64,000 nucleotides of DNA from Voacanga thouarsii (Eukaryota > Streptophyta > Magnoliopsida > Gentianales > Apocynaceae), in contig JANUWF010003366.1 of NCBI GenBank assembly GCA_026120185.1, positions 620,001-684,000 of the forward strand, in the 5' to 3' direction. Positions 34,803-47,091 of this stretch are shown here, piece by piece. The notes beneath the pieces are model-generated. The model did no database searches, was not told where the DNA came from, and saw only the letters and a program-made list of their open reading frames with translations. The first letter of the stretch is position 1. Each line of letters starts with the position of its first letter. A program made the position numbers and the translations under genes.

Positions 34803-35333
34803 CTAATCCTCATCCGAACCCTCATCATCAGCCTCATACAACCAACCCTCAATGTTCTTAGAAAAATCTACTCCGTCCCCGCTAGCAAATCCCTCCATTG
34901 GCTCCTTCCCAGGGCGCCTAGAACTCTTTCTGGCCTCAACTCGGCTGAAGGAAGGAATGAAAGAAGGCCTGGATGGAGACTCATAGTCTATCTCCCCCGG
35001 GTCATCACTAGCTGCTGCTAAATCCACTTCGGGATTAGGAGGGTGGGGTTTAGGCTCCACTATCATCACATCATCCTTACTGTCAAAACTTATGTCTATC
35101 ACCGGGATTGGAGGTGGCTCTAGGATCTGGACCTCGTTCTCACTGCTATCCTCCATAAGGTCAAACTCATCATCACTGCTATCCTCTATAGGGATAACCT
35201 CAACATCATTGTTATCCTCTATAGGGACAACTGGCTGAGGGGCAGGTTGGGGAACTGGAAGGTCCTCCTGGTCTAGATAGTAAGGCGGGTGCCACTGCTG
35301 CCCTTTCCTTGCTATCCTAAGCAGTCTAACCAT
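34803..35333 (-). CDS. Intact acidic ORF with SUMO-interaction-like motifs, upstream of gag
   Basis: A 176-codon uninterrupted frame lies between PBS (35430) and gag (34543), starting about 100 bases inside the 5' LTR. The N terminus is basic (MVRLLRIARKG), followed by a Pro-rich stretch (25-36). Residues 35-94 repeat short hydrophobic clusters followed by acidic/Ser runs: VVPIEDNND, VEVIPIEDSSDDE, FDLMEDSSENE, VIDISFDSKDD, VMIVEP. Part of this comes from about three tandem DNA units of roughly 45-48 bp. A Ser/Arg patch (SSRRPGKEP, 137-145) and an acidic end follow. There is no zinc finger or membrane segment. I do not recognise a family. It is the only long gene-like frame in Gypsy-1 without a stop. 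The hydrophobic-plus-acidic pattern fits SUMO-interacting motifs, but simple acidic disorder could explain it. Confidence 0.6.
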   Translation of the reverse strand: MVRLLRIARKGQQWHPPYYLDQEDLPVPQPAPQPVVPIEDNNDVEVIPIEDSSDDEFDLMEDSSENEVQILEPPPIPVIDISFDSKDDVMIVEPKPHPPNPEVDLAAASDDPGEIDYESPSRPSFIPSFSRVEARKSSRRPGKEPMEGFASGDGVDFSKNIEGWLYEADDEGSDED

Positions 35334-35417
35334 CCTAAAGCATCAGCAAGATAGGTTAGATAAGATTTAAACTTAAATAAATAAAACGTATATCATCAAT
35401 ATTTGCCTATAACCTAG

Positions 35418-35430
35418 TTCTTTAATACCA
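35418..35430 (-). promoter_or_regulatory. Gypsy-1 primer-binding site, degenerate
   Basis: On the minus strand TGGTATTAAAGAA stands two bases after the LTR end. It is a diverged tRNA-iMet site. Confidence 0.7.
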
Positions 35431-37744
35431 CTTGTAACACCCCGAAGCCTAGGCCAGCCAGGGCCGGGGATGTCGCCCCGTCCAAAAGACAAGGGGTCTT
35501 TATAACTAGGTCACGCAAATAAAATGGCTGAAATAAAATAATACTTTAACTTAAAAATTTATTACAACCCAAAATACTCCAAGAATAAATCCATGAAACT
35601 CCAAAACAAAAACCATAAATAAAATTATTCACTATCGTCTCCCCAAAGCAATACATAAAATCAAAAGACACATTCTCTTCCAAGGCAGATATTTCTAGCT
35701 ACTCGACCCCATAGCAGGATCAACCTGAAATCATGATAAAAAGGTGATGAGACAGAAATCTCAATAAGTCCGTGTGTGCTTTGGGTGTTTAGTGAAAACA
35801 GCTCGTGGATGCAAAGTGTGAAACTTTTATAAGAGAAACATTGGCAAGCAATAAACATTAGTCAAAAGCAAGAGTGGCGTTTTAGCTTATCTAGCCGTAC
35901 ATAAGTAATGAAATCAACCACTCAAAAGAAAGGGATATGGGTTACCACACATTGGGCCCCATAACCGGTCAGAATGCCGACACTTTGTGCAGACTAACAA
36001 AAGTAGGTGATCGGCCTACTGGGTAAGATACTCCTCATTCTCTATACCCAAACAACAACCGGGTGTCCATTCCGGCAAAACACAGTCACTTGACTGAAAA
36101 CAAACTGCTAGCTCGGACCGGCACGACTCACTGGACAGACATCTTATCCAGGAAGGACTCACCCCTCAGAGGTGGCCACCTGCTGAGAGACTTACCCTAA
36201 CCCTTCAAAGACTAGTCCTAGTAGTCCACCCCTATTGAGTACTCAACGACGTTTCCCACTTGGGAGAAAATGAACGAAGCATTGCTCTTCATGAAAATAG
36301 CAATTTGAGGGTTTCCAAAGTTTTGGGAGAAATCAGTTTTGGAAAGAGTTTTAAGTTTGGGAAATCTGCTCATTAGCTTTTAAATAATTTAAGTGTTGGA
36401 AATAAGAACGAATTCAACCCTCAATTGCCTTTAGATAAACGAGTGTCCATACACTCCACATTTAGCTTGTCATAAGGAAAACATTTTCACATCGATAGGT
36501 TTAATGCAGGAGCTTACCTGATTCTTGCTCACAACAACAAGGTCTCGAACAGCTGACCTAACCCCACACAGGTAAATACAAATCTTAATAAATTTTAAGT
36601 CACAAACCACTTCCTCAATTTTAAATCAATTCAATTCACTACTACCATGATCCTAGTGTCCCAAGCTTTAAGATAAAATAATAACTAAATAGGTTTATAA
36701 GCTAAGTTTAATTTGTTATTTAAAATAATTAATGGTTTGGGAAATAAATTCTAATAAGTTGAAAGTTTAAACCTTGTTGGGAAAGATTTAGAGTTTATTT
36801 GATCAAGAGTCATAGATGGTACTAGGTAAAATAGTGATTTAATGATAGTTTAGTTGTAAGAAAATAATTGATAGCTAAAACTAGTTGAGATTAAATTTAA
36901 TAAGCCTTTCTTGGAAAATATTAAGTAAATCCTTAAGTGTTTTGATTTAGTAAATATTTTACTAATTATGAATCATTCTCATAAAGCTTTAATCGATCTC
37001 TTTATTTTACATAATATTTATTTATTTTATTTTCTAGCAAAATTATTATTTATTTGACTAAAATATCCTTTATATATATAATAATTCCAAATCTACCCTT
37101 CCTAGGGTTTTTCGAAAATACTAGCAATATTATTTTATTGAGTATTTTATGCATAAAGTGAAAATTAGTTTTAGGGACAACTAGATCATGATCAAATTTC
37201 TATGGCCATCCTCAATCAAGAACATACACAATCCTTCAATTCATTAAATCATCCAAATCTTGCATATAGGCATAGATCTAAATTTATTAAGACATGATTT
37301 AACCTTTACTAGCATAAACATGATCATGGCTTCAATATTCTAGTCATGCATATAACTCCTATTCACCAAAGGTGACATAATCTCTAGCATACTTCATCAC
37401 ACATACCACCTATGACATGCATCAAACTCAATTCCACATACAACCAACCAATATAATCCTTCCATGCATAAATCTCATCTCCTTCACAATCATACATGTA
37501 CTCATGCTTCAATCATCAGTAACACATACTCAATCCCATTGCCATTCATCTTTTAACAACACATCCTAGAGACATGATTCTAGAGTTTAAAAGAAGGATT
37601 GAAGGTACTTACTTGATTGATGAATGCTTTGAAGGAGTTTAGAGTAGATCTCAACTCCTAAATGGCTAACCTTGTCCAAGGGAGATGGTGAGAGCAAGAT
37701 TATGGGAGGAGAAGTCATCCGGCCAAAGAAGAGTGATTTCGGCC

Positions 37745-37760
37745 ATGAGAGAGAGAGAGG

Positions 37761-37795
<35 letters not shown>
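37745..37795. repeat. GA microsatellite in the Gypsy-1 5' LTR
   Basis: (GA)n with one GGG interruption. Same locus as 29722-29765. Confidence 0.85.
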
Positions 37796-39435
37796 GAAGA
37801 GATCATTAGCATGGTTATTCATATAGGTTCCCACTAGAGATCAAGTTTAAAGAGGATGAAGTTGATAGAGTGAATTTACCTTGAAGATGATCTTGTTCTT
37901 CACAGAAAGTTCTGCTTTTGATCCGAAGTAGCAAGATGTTTTGAGGAGTTTGATGTTAATAATGGTGTTGATGGATTCACAGCAATGAGTAGACTAAATC
38001 TGGAGATTTTCGTGAGGGTTTGAGATGGTTTGGAGGGGTATTAGGTGTAGATAAGAAGTAGGTGTTCTTGGTGTAGTGTGTGTGTTCTTGATGGTTGTAG
38101 AAAATCGAGAGAGAGAGGTAAGGAATTTGCAGCTGCCAAATTTTCTATGGGAGATAGGGCTGGCCAATTTTCAGTATGGTTTAGGGAGTTATTTCTCTGA
38201 TTTGGAAGGGAAAAGGCAAGGTTAGATGTTACAATCCTTGAAGAATATTTTTAGGAAGTGAATTTGGAAACTAAATATTCTAAGAATATCTTGATTGTTT
38301 GGACAGCTTTGAAGTCTCCTATGGCCGACTAGTTGTGTAGCTTTTCTGAGGAATTAAAGCTGGTTCAATAAGGCTTATGATGGCCGAAACTAAGGGCACA
38401 ATGATGAAGAAGAAGTCTGGTCAATTGGGCAAGATATCATGGAAGGTTGCTAAATGAGATGGCTGGAATTTTGGAAAGTAATCAAGCTAAATTGCAAGGA
38501 TTTGTTGGAGAGATTTTCGGACATCCATTGCTGCCTTTCGTCCAGAAGCTTGTGGGAAACAATGGAGCTCTGTTAATGGTTGTTTAAGGGAGGTTTTGAC
38601 AGATTAGGGCTGGTGTTTCGGCTGGAAGAAAAGTAGGAAACAAAGCTGGAATTCTAGACTGCCCAGTTTTTTTCGCTGCACAGTAATTTTATGGGCAGAA
38701 TTTCGTCTGCCACTTCCAGCCAATTTGCAGAGAGTTTGAAGGGAAATTTTAGGGGTATTCAAGACTGGTTTCTAGCCTTTTTCATGGACGAAAAATGTGG
38801 GTAAGGTGCTGCACAAAATCTGGAAGAAAACAGCTCGGTTTTGAGCCTCCTAGGTAGCGATTTGCCTAGAATTTTTCACTAGTTTTGCTCAGTCTTTGTG
38901 CAGCACGAAAATGGCAGAAATAATCCATGACTCAAACTGATCTTAAGGCCATTTTTCTGGCAGTATTTGGGAGGGAATGTTAGCTAAGAAGCTCGATAAT
39001 TTGAAGGTACAACAAGCTGAAAAATTTCAGCTCATGCTATGAAGAAAGATGAGCTAGTCTAGAATGAAATTTCAGCAAGCTTACTAGAGGGATTTTTCCT
39101 CTCGGAATTCCCCTCAACTCTTCCATATTTTCCAGACCATAAGAAGTCTTTTACCAAGACATTTTGATCCTAAAAGACCTCAGCACTTTACTGAATTTTC
39201 TAGAAAGAAAAAGGCTAGAACATCTTGATCAAACTAAGGAGTTGAAAGCTAAGGAAAACCAAAGATCAAGGGAACAAGAATTCCCTTTGGGAATTTTGAG
39301 TAGGCAAAGGAGTGGAATGAGAATACTCCTAACATGTCTCTCCTAGGACATCATCACCACATTGATCTAGGCCCTTAAGGCCGAAACCATTCCTTCCCAA
39401 GAAAAAATAAAATTTAATCAAGTTAAAGCTTCTAT

Positions 39436-39500
39436 GATGGACTTTGAACTCAAGACCTCAAGAATAAATTCCAAAGCTCTAACCACTAAACCACAACGAC
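39436..39500 (-). repeat. tRNA-like A/B-box module in the Gypsy-1 5' LTR
   Basis: A-box-like TGGTTTAGTGG at 39483-39493 and B-box-like GAGTTCAAAGTCC at 39439-39451, minus strand. Identical in arrangement to 31405-31470. Confidence 0.55.
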
Positions 39501-39748
39501 TCTTGTTGCTATTTCCACTAGAAAAATTATTTTCTATTCAATCCACAATCTATCTCCCTATTTTCACCTCAGGCAAAAATTACCATTTTGCCCCTCTCAC
39601 ACAATACTCATCAACAAGACTTCAAGACAATAAAAAATCAAATCCAAAGCACATAGAAATCATATGAAAATATATTTAATTATGAAATAAAGTATGATAT
39701 GCATCCCAACCCCCTTACTCTAAGGTTGGTTTTGACCGGGGTTTCACA

Positions 39749-39753
39749 CAGTG
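39749..39753. repeat. Gypsy-1 target-site duplication (right), CAGTG
   Basis: Second copy of 25950-25954. Confidence 0.9.
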
Positions 39754-40471
39754 GCCCATCTTCCCACAATGATGGCATGGCCCCTTGGTAGCTACGTCCT
39801 TCTTCTTCACGCCATCTTTGGGCTTCATGGGAGCCTTCTTCTTCTTCTGAACTTTCTTCTGAGAAGAAGATTCTACCATTAAAACTGCATCGGAATCCTT
39901 CTTCATAGAGGACTCCACCGTTTTGAGAAGATTGATCAACTCAGGAATAGTAGACTCAATCTTGCTCATCTCACAAATTGTGAAAAACTATTAGGCAAAG
40001 ATTACAGAATTAAGTCAATATTTAAGTCATGGTCCATTGCGAACTCGAGAGATCCAAGCTTCTCTATCAAGCCCAGCATCTTCAGCCTATGAGTGGCCAC
40101 AGAAGAACCCTTGCCATTTTGGAACGGAATAGTTGCTTTGAGATCTCGTATCTTTCAGTTCTGGCTTGGGCATCAAACAGCTCTCGAAGATGTAGTATAA
40201 TCGATTGAGCATCCATATGCTTGTGTAATTTTTGCAACTCGGGAGTCATAGATGCTAGCATAATACATGATAATGTATCACTATCTTTCTTATGACTTTT
40301 GTGGACAGCATGAGCATCTTGAGCTTGTGGTGGCGGAATAGGAGCATCTAGCAAGTAGAGCAACTTTTTCGATTTGAGAACGATTCTAAAATTTCCATAC
40401 CAGTTGAGGTAGTTTGATTCGGTTAACTTGTTGGTTTCCAAGATGCTACGTAGGTTTAAGTTTGTTGACAT
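39754..40471 (-). pseudogene. gag: Copia-2 gag, N-terminal and central part
   Basis: Starts at 40471 with MSTNLNLRSILETNKLTESN and the WYGNFRIVLKSKKLLYLLD motif typical of UBN2-type plant copia Gag. It is readable to about 40082, then shifts frame and is partly lost. It resumes at 39969 (MSKIESTIPELINLLKTVE) with a Lys-rich stretch and the first half of the zinc knuckle, CHHCGKMGH, where Gypsy-1 inserted. The remaining knuckle residues are at 25917-25950. Confidence 0.9.
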
Positions 40472-42282
40472 GATGCAAGTGACCTAGATGTAAAGATAGA
40501 GAGGATTAGCTACTTGTATATGCACATGAAATGCAAATAATTAGGACTTTAATTAAACGCATTTTTACTCCACTATTTTACTCAAACCAATAGCCCCCAC
40601 TACTGATTCGGGAAAACCCATTGGAAGCTTTCCTAGTGGACCGGTATCCAAATTCCTCAAGAGTAACCTTGTGTTTGCCCAACAAGCCACCTTGAGTTCA
40701 TTGGTAGGTATCCAATACCAATTACATCATATGTAACTACCGGATCATTGGGTGATTAACAGATTTTAATCTTAAAGCCTTTTGAGCTACTCCAACTTTT
40801 TCTCTAAATTTCTTTATGCTTGAGTTTGCCTAACAGGGATAAAAAATTTAGTTAAACCCGACCCATTAATTAGAAATTTAATTCCATAGCTTGAACATAC
40901 CTGATGTTGAGTAGGCTTGGGTTTGCCCAACAACCTGGTCTAAAAAAAGGACTCTCGTTCTTACTATATTAATGGAAGGAATTAGGTTTAATATTAATTG
41001 AATGATTTGTTCCTTTTAGCGGTTTCAATAAATGACATGCATAAAAATCAATAAATCACATAATTGACAATCATGGTAATAAAGCGATTACGTGGTGTGG
41101 TTATGGAATTTATCCTAAATTAATTTCTTTGAGCCATAAAAGAAATTAATATAGTTAACCCTATGTGTTCATGCATGATTTAAGTATAAGGTCTTACCTT
41201 CTCGTCTTGTTTTGGTTGCCATCTCCAAAATAAAATAATTTCACTCCTATCTAACCTATGTAAACTAATCACATAATTTCCTAAAGAGAAAAAACCTCGA
41301 GTTACATTCGAAGGGAGTTAGATGAGAAGAGAATTACACAAGAATTCTAGAGAAGGCAGGACACGCAGGCCATATTTCACAAAAAACCAAAATTGTAAAA
41401 TGTATGAACAGTTATAATTGGTTTTAGTTCATAATCATCCACCATACCATTAATTATGCTTAAACAAAATAAACATATAATTTTTATTATTCCAAAATCT
41501 CTATTTTGGAAAAATAAAAAAAAATTCTAAAATCAATATTTTAGAAAAATACACTAATTTTAGATCTTCAAAATCATTATTTTGAAAAATAAAATTATTT
41601 ATTTCAAAACTAATTTTGAGAAAATGCTTTTGGGTCCCGTCTCTCGTCAAATTAGATTTTTCCCTTTCAAAATTCTATTCCATAATTTTTTTTTAAATAG
41701 CTGGAACGTCACAAATAAAGCAGAACCGGCGCCGGTTTGGAAGCCAGAGCTGACGCCAGCTGCAATCTGGTATTAAGGAAACAATTTTCCAGAAACGATT
41801 ACTGGATGTTCGTGAAACAGCATAGAACTGGTGCTGGCTAGGAGCCGGAGCTGGTGCCAGTTGTAGTTGGGAACAAGACAGCGATTTTTGAAAATTTTCC
41901 AAAAATAATTTCTGGTGCCTTCTTCTTCTGCAAATATTTAGTGAGAACAATTCTCAGAAATATTTTCTATTTTAAAGATCAAAACAACAACCAATTTGTT
42001 AGTTTAAACAAAACTAAAACAGAATATTAGGATGAAACGAAAGGCAATCAACCATGTTCAAAAAAATGTTTTTCTGCAAAAATTTTGCAACACATAAAGA
42101 AAGCATCTTTCGAAATAAGCTATAACTTTTACACAATCATATTGTGCTACGGACTTAACCCACAATGCTGGAAACAATTTCGACTCGAGTGAAAACAGTT
42201 TTCACAATGAACAAAGACAAACATGAATTCATGAAAACAGCTTTTCATGCAAAAAATAATGGCTGCAATCCACATATAGCAT
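40472..42282 (-). other. Copia-2 5' leader, non-coding
   Basis: About 1.8 kb between PBS and gag with no credible ORF. The word 'tttgcccaacaa' and related phrases recur at 40670-40930 (a diffuse short repeat). A GC-rich dyad cluster (accggcgccggt at 41725-41736 and related words to 41862) stands out from the AT-rich background. Confidence 0.7.
41725..41863. repeat. GC-rich dyad cluster, Copia-2 leader
   Basis: Contains the perfect 12-bp palindrome accggcgccggt (41725-41736), then gacgccagctg (about 41752-41762), gaactggtgctggct (41825-41839) and agctggtgccagttg (about 41849-41863). The same motif family occurs in Element E at 49936-50175, 54324-54360 and 60803-61040. Confidence 0.6.
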
Positions 42283-42295
42283 GGCTTTGATACCA
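42283..42295 (-). promoter_or_regulatory. Copia-2 primer-binding site (initiator tRNA-Met)
   Basis: On the minus strand TGGTATCAAAGCC follows the 5' LTR after one base. It differs from the usual TGGTATCAGAGC by one base in the first twelve. Confidence 0.88.
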
Positions 42296-42296
42296 C

Positions 42297-43997
42297 TGTT
42301 GGGTATCTCACGCCATATCATATATGGTGCAGTGGAAAATTAAACAAGATACCAATCCAAGATCCACATGCGTGTGGAAAATAAGACATAAAGAGAACAA
42401 AGGTAACAGCTTTTTACCTTTTTTTGATCGTCTGAAAAATAACAATTTTTCTTCTTCAAGTCGAGACGCGATCCAGCAATCCTCTTGATCAAACACCATG
42501 AGAGTTGAACATCCAATCACTATAATCACAATGTGTGATTATCTCTAACAGAAATCCACATGAAGGATCACACTCAAGCACCAAGTTTTCTGTGCTAGCA
42601 GAAACAAGATGGCAGCTAGGGTTTATGGTGAAGAACCACAAGAGAGAGGGAGAGAAGAGCAAGTTTGGAGTTGTTCGCATCTTACACTACCCAAAAAATT
42701 CGTGCATATATCCTCTATATATTACATGAAATCTGCTAGAAAAATACTCCAACTGAGAATTCTAAAACAGTTAGAATTCCCTAATTGTAATTGGAAACAT
42801 CAAGTTCTCACAATTACAATTTAGCCCATAAATTATAACTACTTATAATTTGGCCATAACAACTTCTCTTTCTCACAATTAACCCCTACTATGTTATCAA
42901 ATAACATCTTGAGTATATAATCCTTTATTGTGTGTGACCTATTAGATTTCTCAGTCAATTGGTAGCGAACATGAATTAATCAAAATGTCTTTGATATTAA
43001 TAATTGATAATTAATTAGAATTAATTAGAATCATCAATTAATAAACTCATATTCTCAGATCATGAACGGTATCTAGCAACATATCATGACCATCCAAGAA
43101 TCTAGGAAGTCAAGTGGCTTGACATGAACCCTTCAATAACAAATACAGTGCAATTAACTCCTTTCACCACACAATGTCTCATTCGGTTTGGAGTACAGAA
43201 TTAGTGCCAACTCCCTCTAGAATATATATTAATTCTGGCCTAAATATAATAGTACTTGTACCAGAAACCTACTATTCTAGATGTGTATCAATTGGAACTA
43301 TTTTCAATACACGATCGCTTTGGCCAAGAGCTTCTCGAATAGTAATTCCTACAAATGGCCATGAGATATTCGCCCCTACTATTAAGAGTGGTGAATCCTT
43401 TATTGACCCTCTCAACTACTTTTGTTTACCTCACAACTTACCCAATATCCATCTCATAGGCGGCCCTCGATCTGGCTCTAGAGATTGGAATCAAAGCACA
43501 AAGCTGAGCAAACAAAGTACCTTGGAGATCTCAAGTCTAAGGATACTTGCACGTTTGCTATATTGAGATTATATCACTGGAACTAAATAGTTATCCTTGT
43601 GATTATCTCATAGCTAGGTCATCCAATGAACTTATTCCATTAACAAGCATCCACGTGTTAACTTTGAGTATCTCAATACTCACAGATATGAGAACCACCG
43701 CCTGATCAAATCATGAAGTCTAACAAATGCTAGTCTTAACGCATTATTAATGTCCTGTCTCATTAATACTACAACTAGGGACTATTTAAGTACTAACACT
43801 ATACAGTGTAGTAGAAATCTCATATCATGATCTCTATCATGATTTCCTTAACACAGTGTTGTACTAGGAACTCTATCTAATAGTTATATTACACAAAAGT
43901 AAACAAAAGAAACTATAAGAGAAATAATGCCTTTTATTAAAGTAAATTATGTCGTATACAATGTATAAGTGATTGCCTCTAGGGCATAACAGTAACA
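42297..43997 (-). repeat. Copia-2 5' LTR
   Basis: 1701 bp, uninterrupted partner of 19211-22965, with ends tgttgggtatctc and cataacagtaaca. It retains the pre-insertion site of the 20511-22569 solo LTR at about 43600-43615. Confidence 0.93.
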
Positions 43998-44002
43998 ATT
44001 AA
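43998..44002. repeat. Copia-2 target-site duplication (right), ATTAA
   Basis: Second copy of 19206-19210. Confidence 0.9.
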
Positions 44003-45288
44003 GAGAGACAAGAGCTTGCAGAACACATCTTTACCTTGCTATCTTTCTTTGTAGAAGACTAGATCTTCAAAGAGGTAAGCAAAAGAACACATTTTCCTCC
44101 TCATTTATGCCGTGGCTGAAATTTATATATGGCTGGACAAATTTTTTCTTTGCTCTATTTAAGCATTTTAGATGGTGATTTGTGAAGGAAATGTTAATAT
44201 TTATGTTAAGGGATGTTTTATGATGTGTAAAGTAAAGTCTTGTATGTAAAGAAAACATTTCTCTCCTTTATATAGCATATATACTAAAAATAAATGTTGC
44301 TGCCTAGATTTTAGTTTTTATGGTTGGAAGTCTTGTTTGAATGACTTTTTCCATGAATTTATGTGGCATAATGTGGTATATATATTGTGTAAATGATGCC
44401 TTATGAGTATGATATGTGTATTGGGGTTATTGGAGGAATTTTGATATTGTTTTGCTCAAGTATGGTCTAAAAAAAATAAAACAAATGTGTTGCTGGAAAT
44501 GGAAGATTGTGTTATGGATATTCTTTTATGTGAGTCAAATGGTGATCATGTGGCTTGTATATGATATGTTGTAGGATCTAGGGCATTTTGGGAAAATTTC
44601 TTAGTATTTACAAAAGTTTGGTGTTTGAAAATTTTGATATTTTCTTGAGATAATGTTTGCTGCTAGAAACCCCTGTTCAGAGACCCAACTTTAAACCACC
44701 AAAAAATATACTTATTTTTGAAATCTTGGGGATGTTAGAAAAATTATGGTTCAAGAATCATTGAAAAACTCTTGGTATTTTGAAAGTTATGACTTTTTGA
44801 AATTTATTTCTCCAGTGCGATCGGGATTCTGGCGAGATTTTTGGGAAATTTAATTAACCTAGTTTTTCAAATAGTTTTGGGGAAAGGGATTGCATGGTAA
44901 TTCACCTAACATATAGGAGTGTTATTCTGGAAATTTTCAGCATGAAATAAAGTGTTTTTCTTAGATAATTAAATCAACTTTTGAGACTTCTAAATTGCTT
45001 CACAAACAGAATATTACACTAAGGGTTTAAAACATAAATTTCTCCTTGAAAAATTTCTTTAACTAGCTTGAAATGAATTTACATAAAATTTATGGAATAT
45101 TTTGACTTTATAGAAAAATATCTTTTATGGCTTTTATTCTTAAATAACTATTCTCTTTTTGGTAATCTTTAAGTACAAAGTCTTAAAGATAATTACTTAT
45201 CTATTTAACTAGTAATTATCTACTTATTCGTAAGTCTATTTATTCACCTATTTATTTAGTTACTTAATTTAATTACATATTTATCTAG

Positions 45289-45289
<1 letters not shown>

Positions 45290-45331
<42 letters not shown>
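45290..45331. repeat. TTTA microsatellite in the Gypsy-2 5' LTR
   Basis: About ten uninterrupted (TTAT)n units within a 250-bp stretch of looser tattta repeats (45230-45450). Confidence 0.9.
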
Positions 45332-47079
45332 CTTATTTATCTGTGCATTTATTACCTATTTATTATCTATTCATTTATTTACTTACTTATATATTATATA
45401 CTTATCTATTCGTTAACTTATTTATTTATTTATCAAATTAACTATTTATTCATTGTTTAAATTATTTGTTGTTTTTAAATTCATGGGATGCTTTCCTATG
45501 TGGATTGATTGCTTGATTAGGGGTTTAGGATTAATAAGATTAGAATAGGCAATTGTGATTAACGTTAGAAGATCGAAGAGATTACTTGGAGCATAAGTAA
45601 CCTCTTTTCCTTTTAGGATTTACGTGGTTTGATCTCTAAATACTTGTGATCAAGAGATTAATTCTTCGGTAATTTATTTTAGATTTGGAGCCATGTTTGG
45701 GAGGAAGGAACGCTTGAGAAATTTAAAAGATTTCTTTTGCTAAGCTTTTGGACGAAGGTAAGTCTTGCATCTCATGACTTGTTTATGCAAAATAATTCTA
45801 TAGAAAGTTCATATGATCTTGTATACATGTTTATGTCACAAGAAGCACATAATGTGATTTCACATATGAGTTTTATTTTATGGCACTTCGTATCACTCTT
45901 TGCACTTTATGAATTCACTTAGGAAAAGTATGCATGATTAATTTTGGAATCTTCTTATGAATGTTATGATATGATTAGGAGCCATGCATCAATGTTTATA
46001 TCTAAATATTTTGGAGAGAATGTACGATTGTGGTTTTAGGTTGGGCTGAATTTTAAACCAAATATGGTTTTGGGGACTGGAACAATGTTTTGATAATGAA
46101 ATTGTATATTCCAAATCAGAATGAGAATTTCTTGAATCGCTTTGTTGAAGACTTGAGTACTCAAGGGGTGAAGCTATAGGGCTAGCTTTTGTTAGACTAG
46201 GAGAGAGTTCAAGTTGATAGGCTGTCTTAGGGAAACTATCCTTTCCAAATGAAGCATCAGTCCTAGTAGTTGAGTCAGGTCTTTAGCTAGCAGCAGAGTT
46301 TTAAGAACTCTAACGGACGGACGTGGGACATTCGGGCCTGAGGTAAATGTGTAAGAGAGAAGAAAGAGGAGCATTCTCTCTGTAGGTTGATCATCTACAT
46401 GTGATTTTTCGGCATTGTATATGTCGTGGCCATATTTGTGTAGTGTCGATGATCTACAGTCTCGATACGCGATATGGTTGAATGATGAAGGATTCAAAAC
46501 TTTTGCTAAAAATGAGTTTTTGTTCCAGGAATTTTGACTCGAATTGATTGCCTAACAAAATTCATATATACATTTCATAATTAATCATACTTGTGATTTT
46601 CTCTCCAAAATCTAATAATGGATTTGAGATGGACAAATGCAAATTTCCTGATGATTACACCCGTTCGATTTATTTCATATGCATGCATTATGTCATTGAT
46701 TTTGTAACTGTCACTTTCACACACTGTAGATTTACTGAGATTATTTATAATCTCACATGACTTTTCTAACCACAATTTTCAAGATAGTGTATGTTTATCA
46801 AGACCAAGTGTTGAAGATCATTTTGTAATAGATTAGATTTTTTTATTCTTCTACCAATACTCTAATGATGATCTATAATCATTTCTTTTGGCTTGCAGAG
46901 TTTTATCCTCGTGTGTCTGTATTAGGATTTATTTAGGTAGTAATTCAATTTTCGCTTTAAGTTAATGTTAGTTATACCTTGTTACTTTCTTTTCTTCCTT
47001 TGTTATAAATACCCTTTGTCTAGGAGGATGAGGCGACATTCCCTGGTCATTTAGGCCACTTACTAGGGGGTGTTACAAT

Positions 47080-47091
47080 TGGTATCAGAGA
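47080..47091 (+). promoter_or_regulatory. Gypsy-2 primer-binding site (initiator tRNA-Met)
   Basis: TGGTATCAGAGA, two bases after the LTR terminus ggggtgttaca. It is a near-perfect initiator-Met site and fixes the plus orientation of Gypsy-2. Confidence 0.92.

Larger units (their letters stand above)
25955..39748 (-). mobile_element. Gypsy-1: Ty3/gypsy chromovirus (Tekay/Del-like) with 4.3-kb LTRs
   Basis: LTRs lie at 25955-31716 (about 4.3 kb without the solo LTR inside) and 35433-39748 (4316 bp), about 97% alike over the compared stretch. TSD CAGTG, PBS at 35418-35430 and PPT at 31717-31732 are present. The internal 3.7 kb holds, on the minus strand, an extra acidic ORF (34803-35333), gag (to 34543), then RNase H and integrase directly joined to the gag knuckle: protease and RT have been deleted. 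The integrase C terminus (IQWEHHGTQDTTWE) is the chromodomain-like tail of Tekay/Del elements. Other than the acidic ORF, coding regions carry stops. Confidence 0.94.
35433..39748 (-). repeat. Gypsy-1 5' LTR
   Basis: 4316 bp, the uninterrupted partner of 25955-31716. It includes a GA microsatellite (37745-37795) and a tRNA-like module (39436-39500). The coding frames reported here are AT-rich chance frames shared between LTRs. Confidence 0.94.
19211..43997 (-). mobile_element. Copia-2: Ty1/copia element interrupted by a gypsy element and a solo LTR
   Basis: LTRs at 19211-22965 (with a 2.06-kb solo LTR inside) and 42297-43997 have ends tgttgggtat...taaca. A tRNA-iMet PBS lies inside the right LTR and a PPT inside the left one; ATTAA is duplicated outside. 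Pol lies at 23040-25849 and gag at 39754-40471, both on the minus strand; Gypsy-1 cuts between them within gag. Without insertions the element is about 8.9 kb. Gag, protease and pol carry frameshifts, stops and a mutated protease motif. Confidence 0.93.
18507..47077 (+). repeat. Gypsy-2 5' LTR, interrupted by Copia-2
   Basis: The LTR comprises 18507-19210 and 44003-47077, about 3.78 kb without the 24.8-kb Copia-2 insertion. It starts TGTGAC and ends ggggtgttaca at 47077, immediately before the PBS. Its right part is AT-rich and includes a TTTA microsatellite. The coding frames seen in 44067-46775 are short and unrecognised. Confidence 0.85.
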
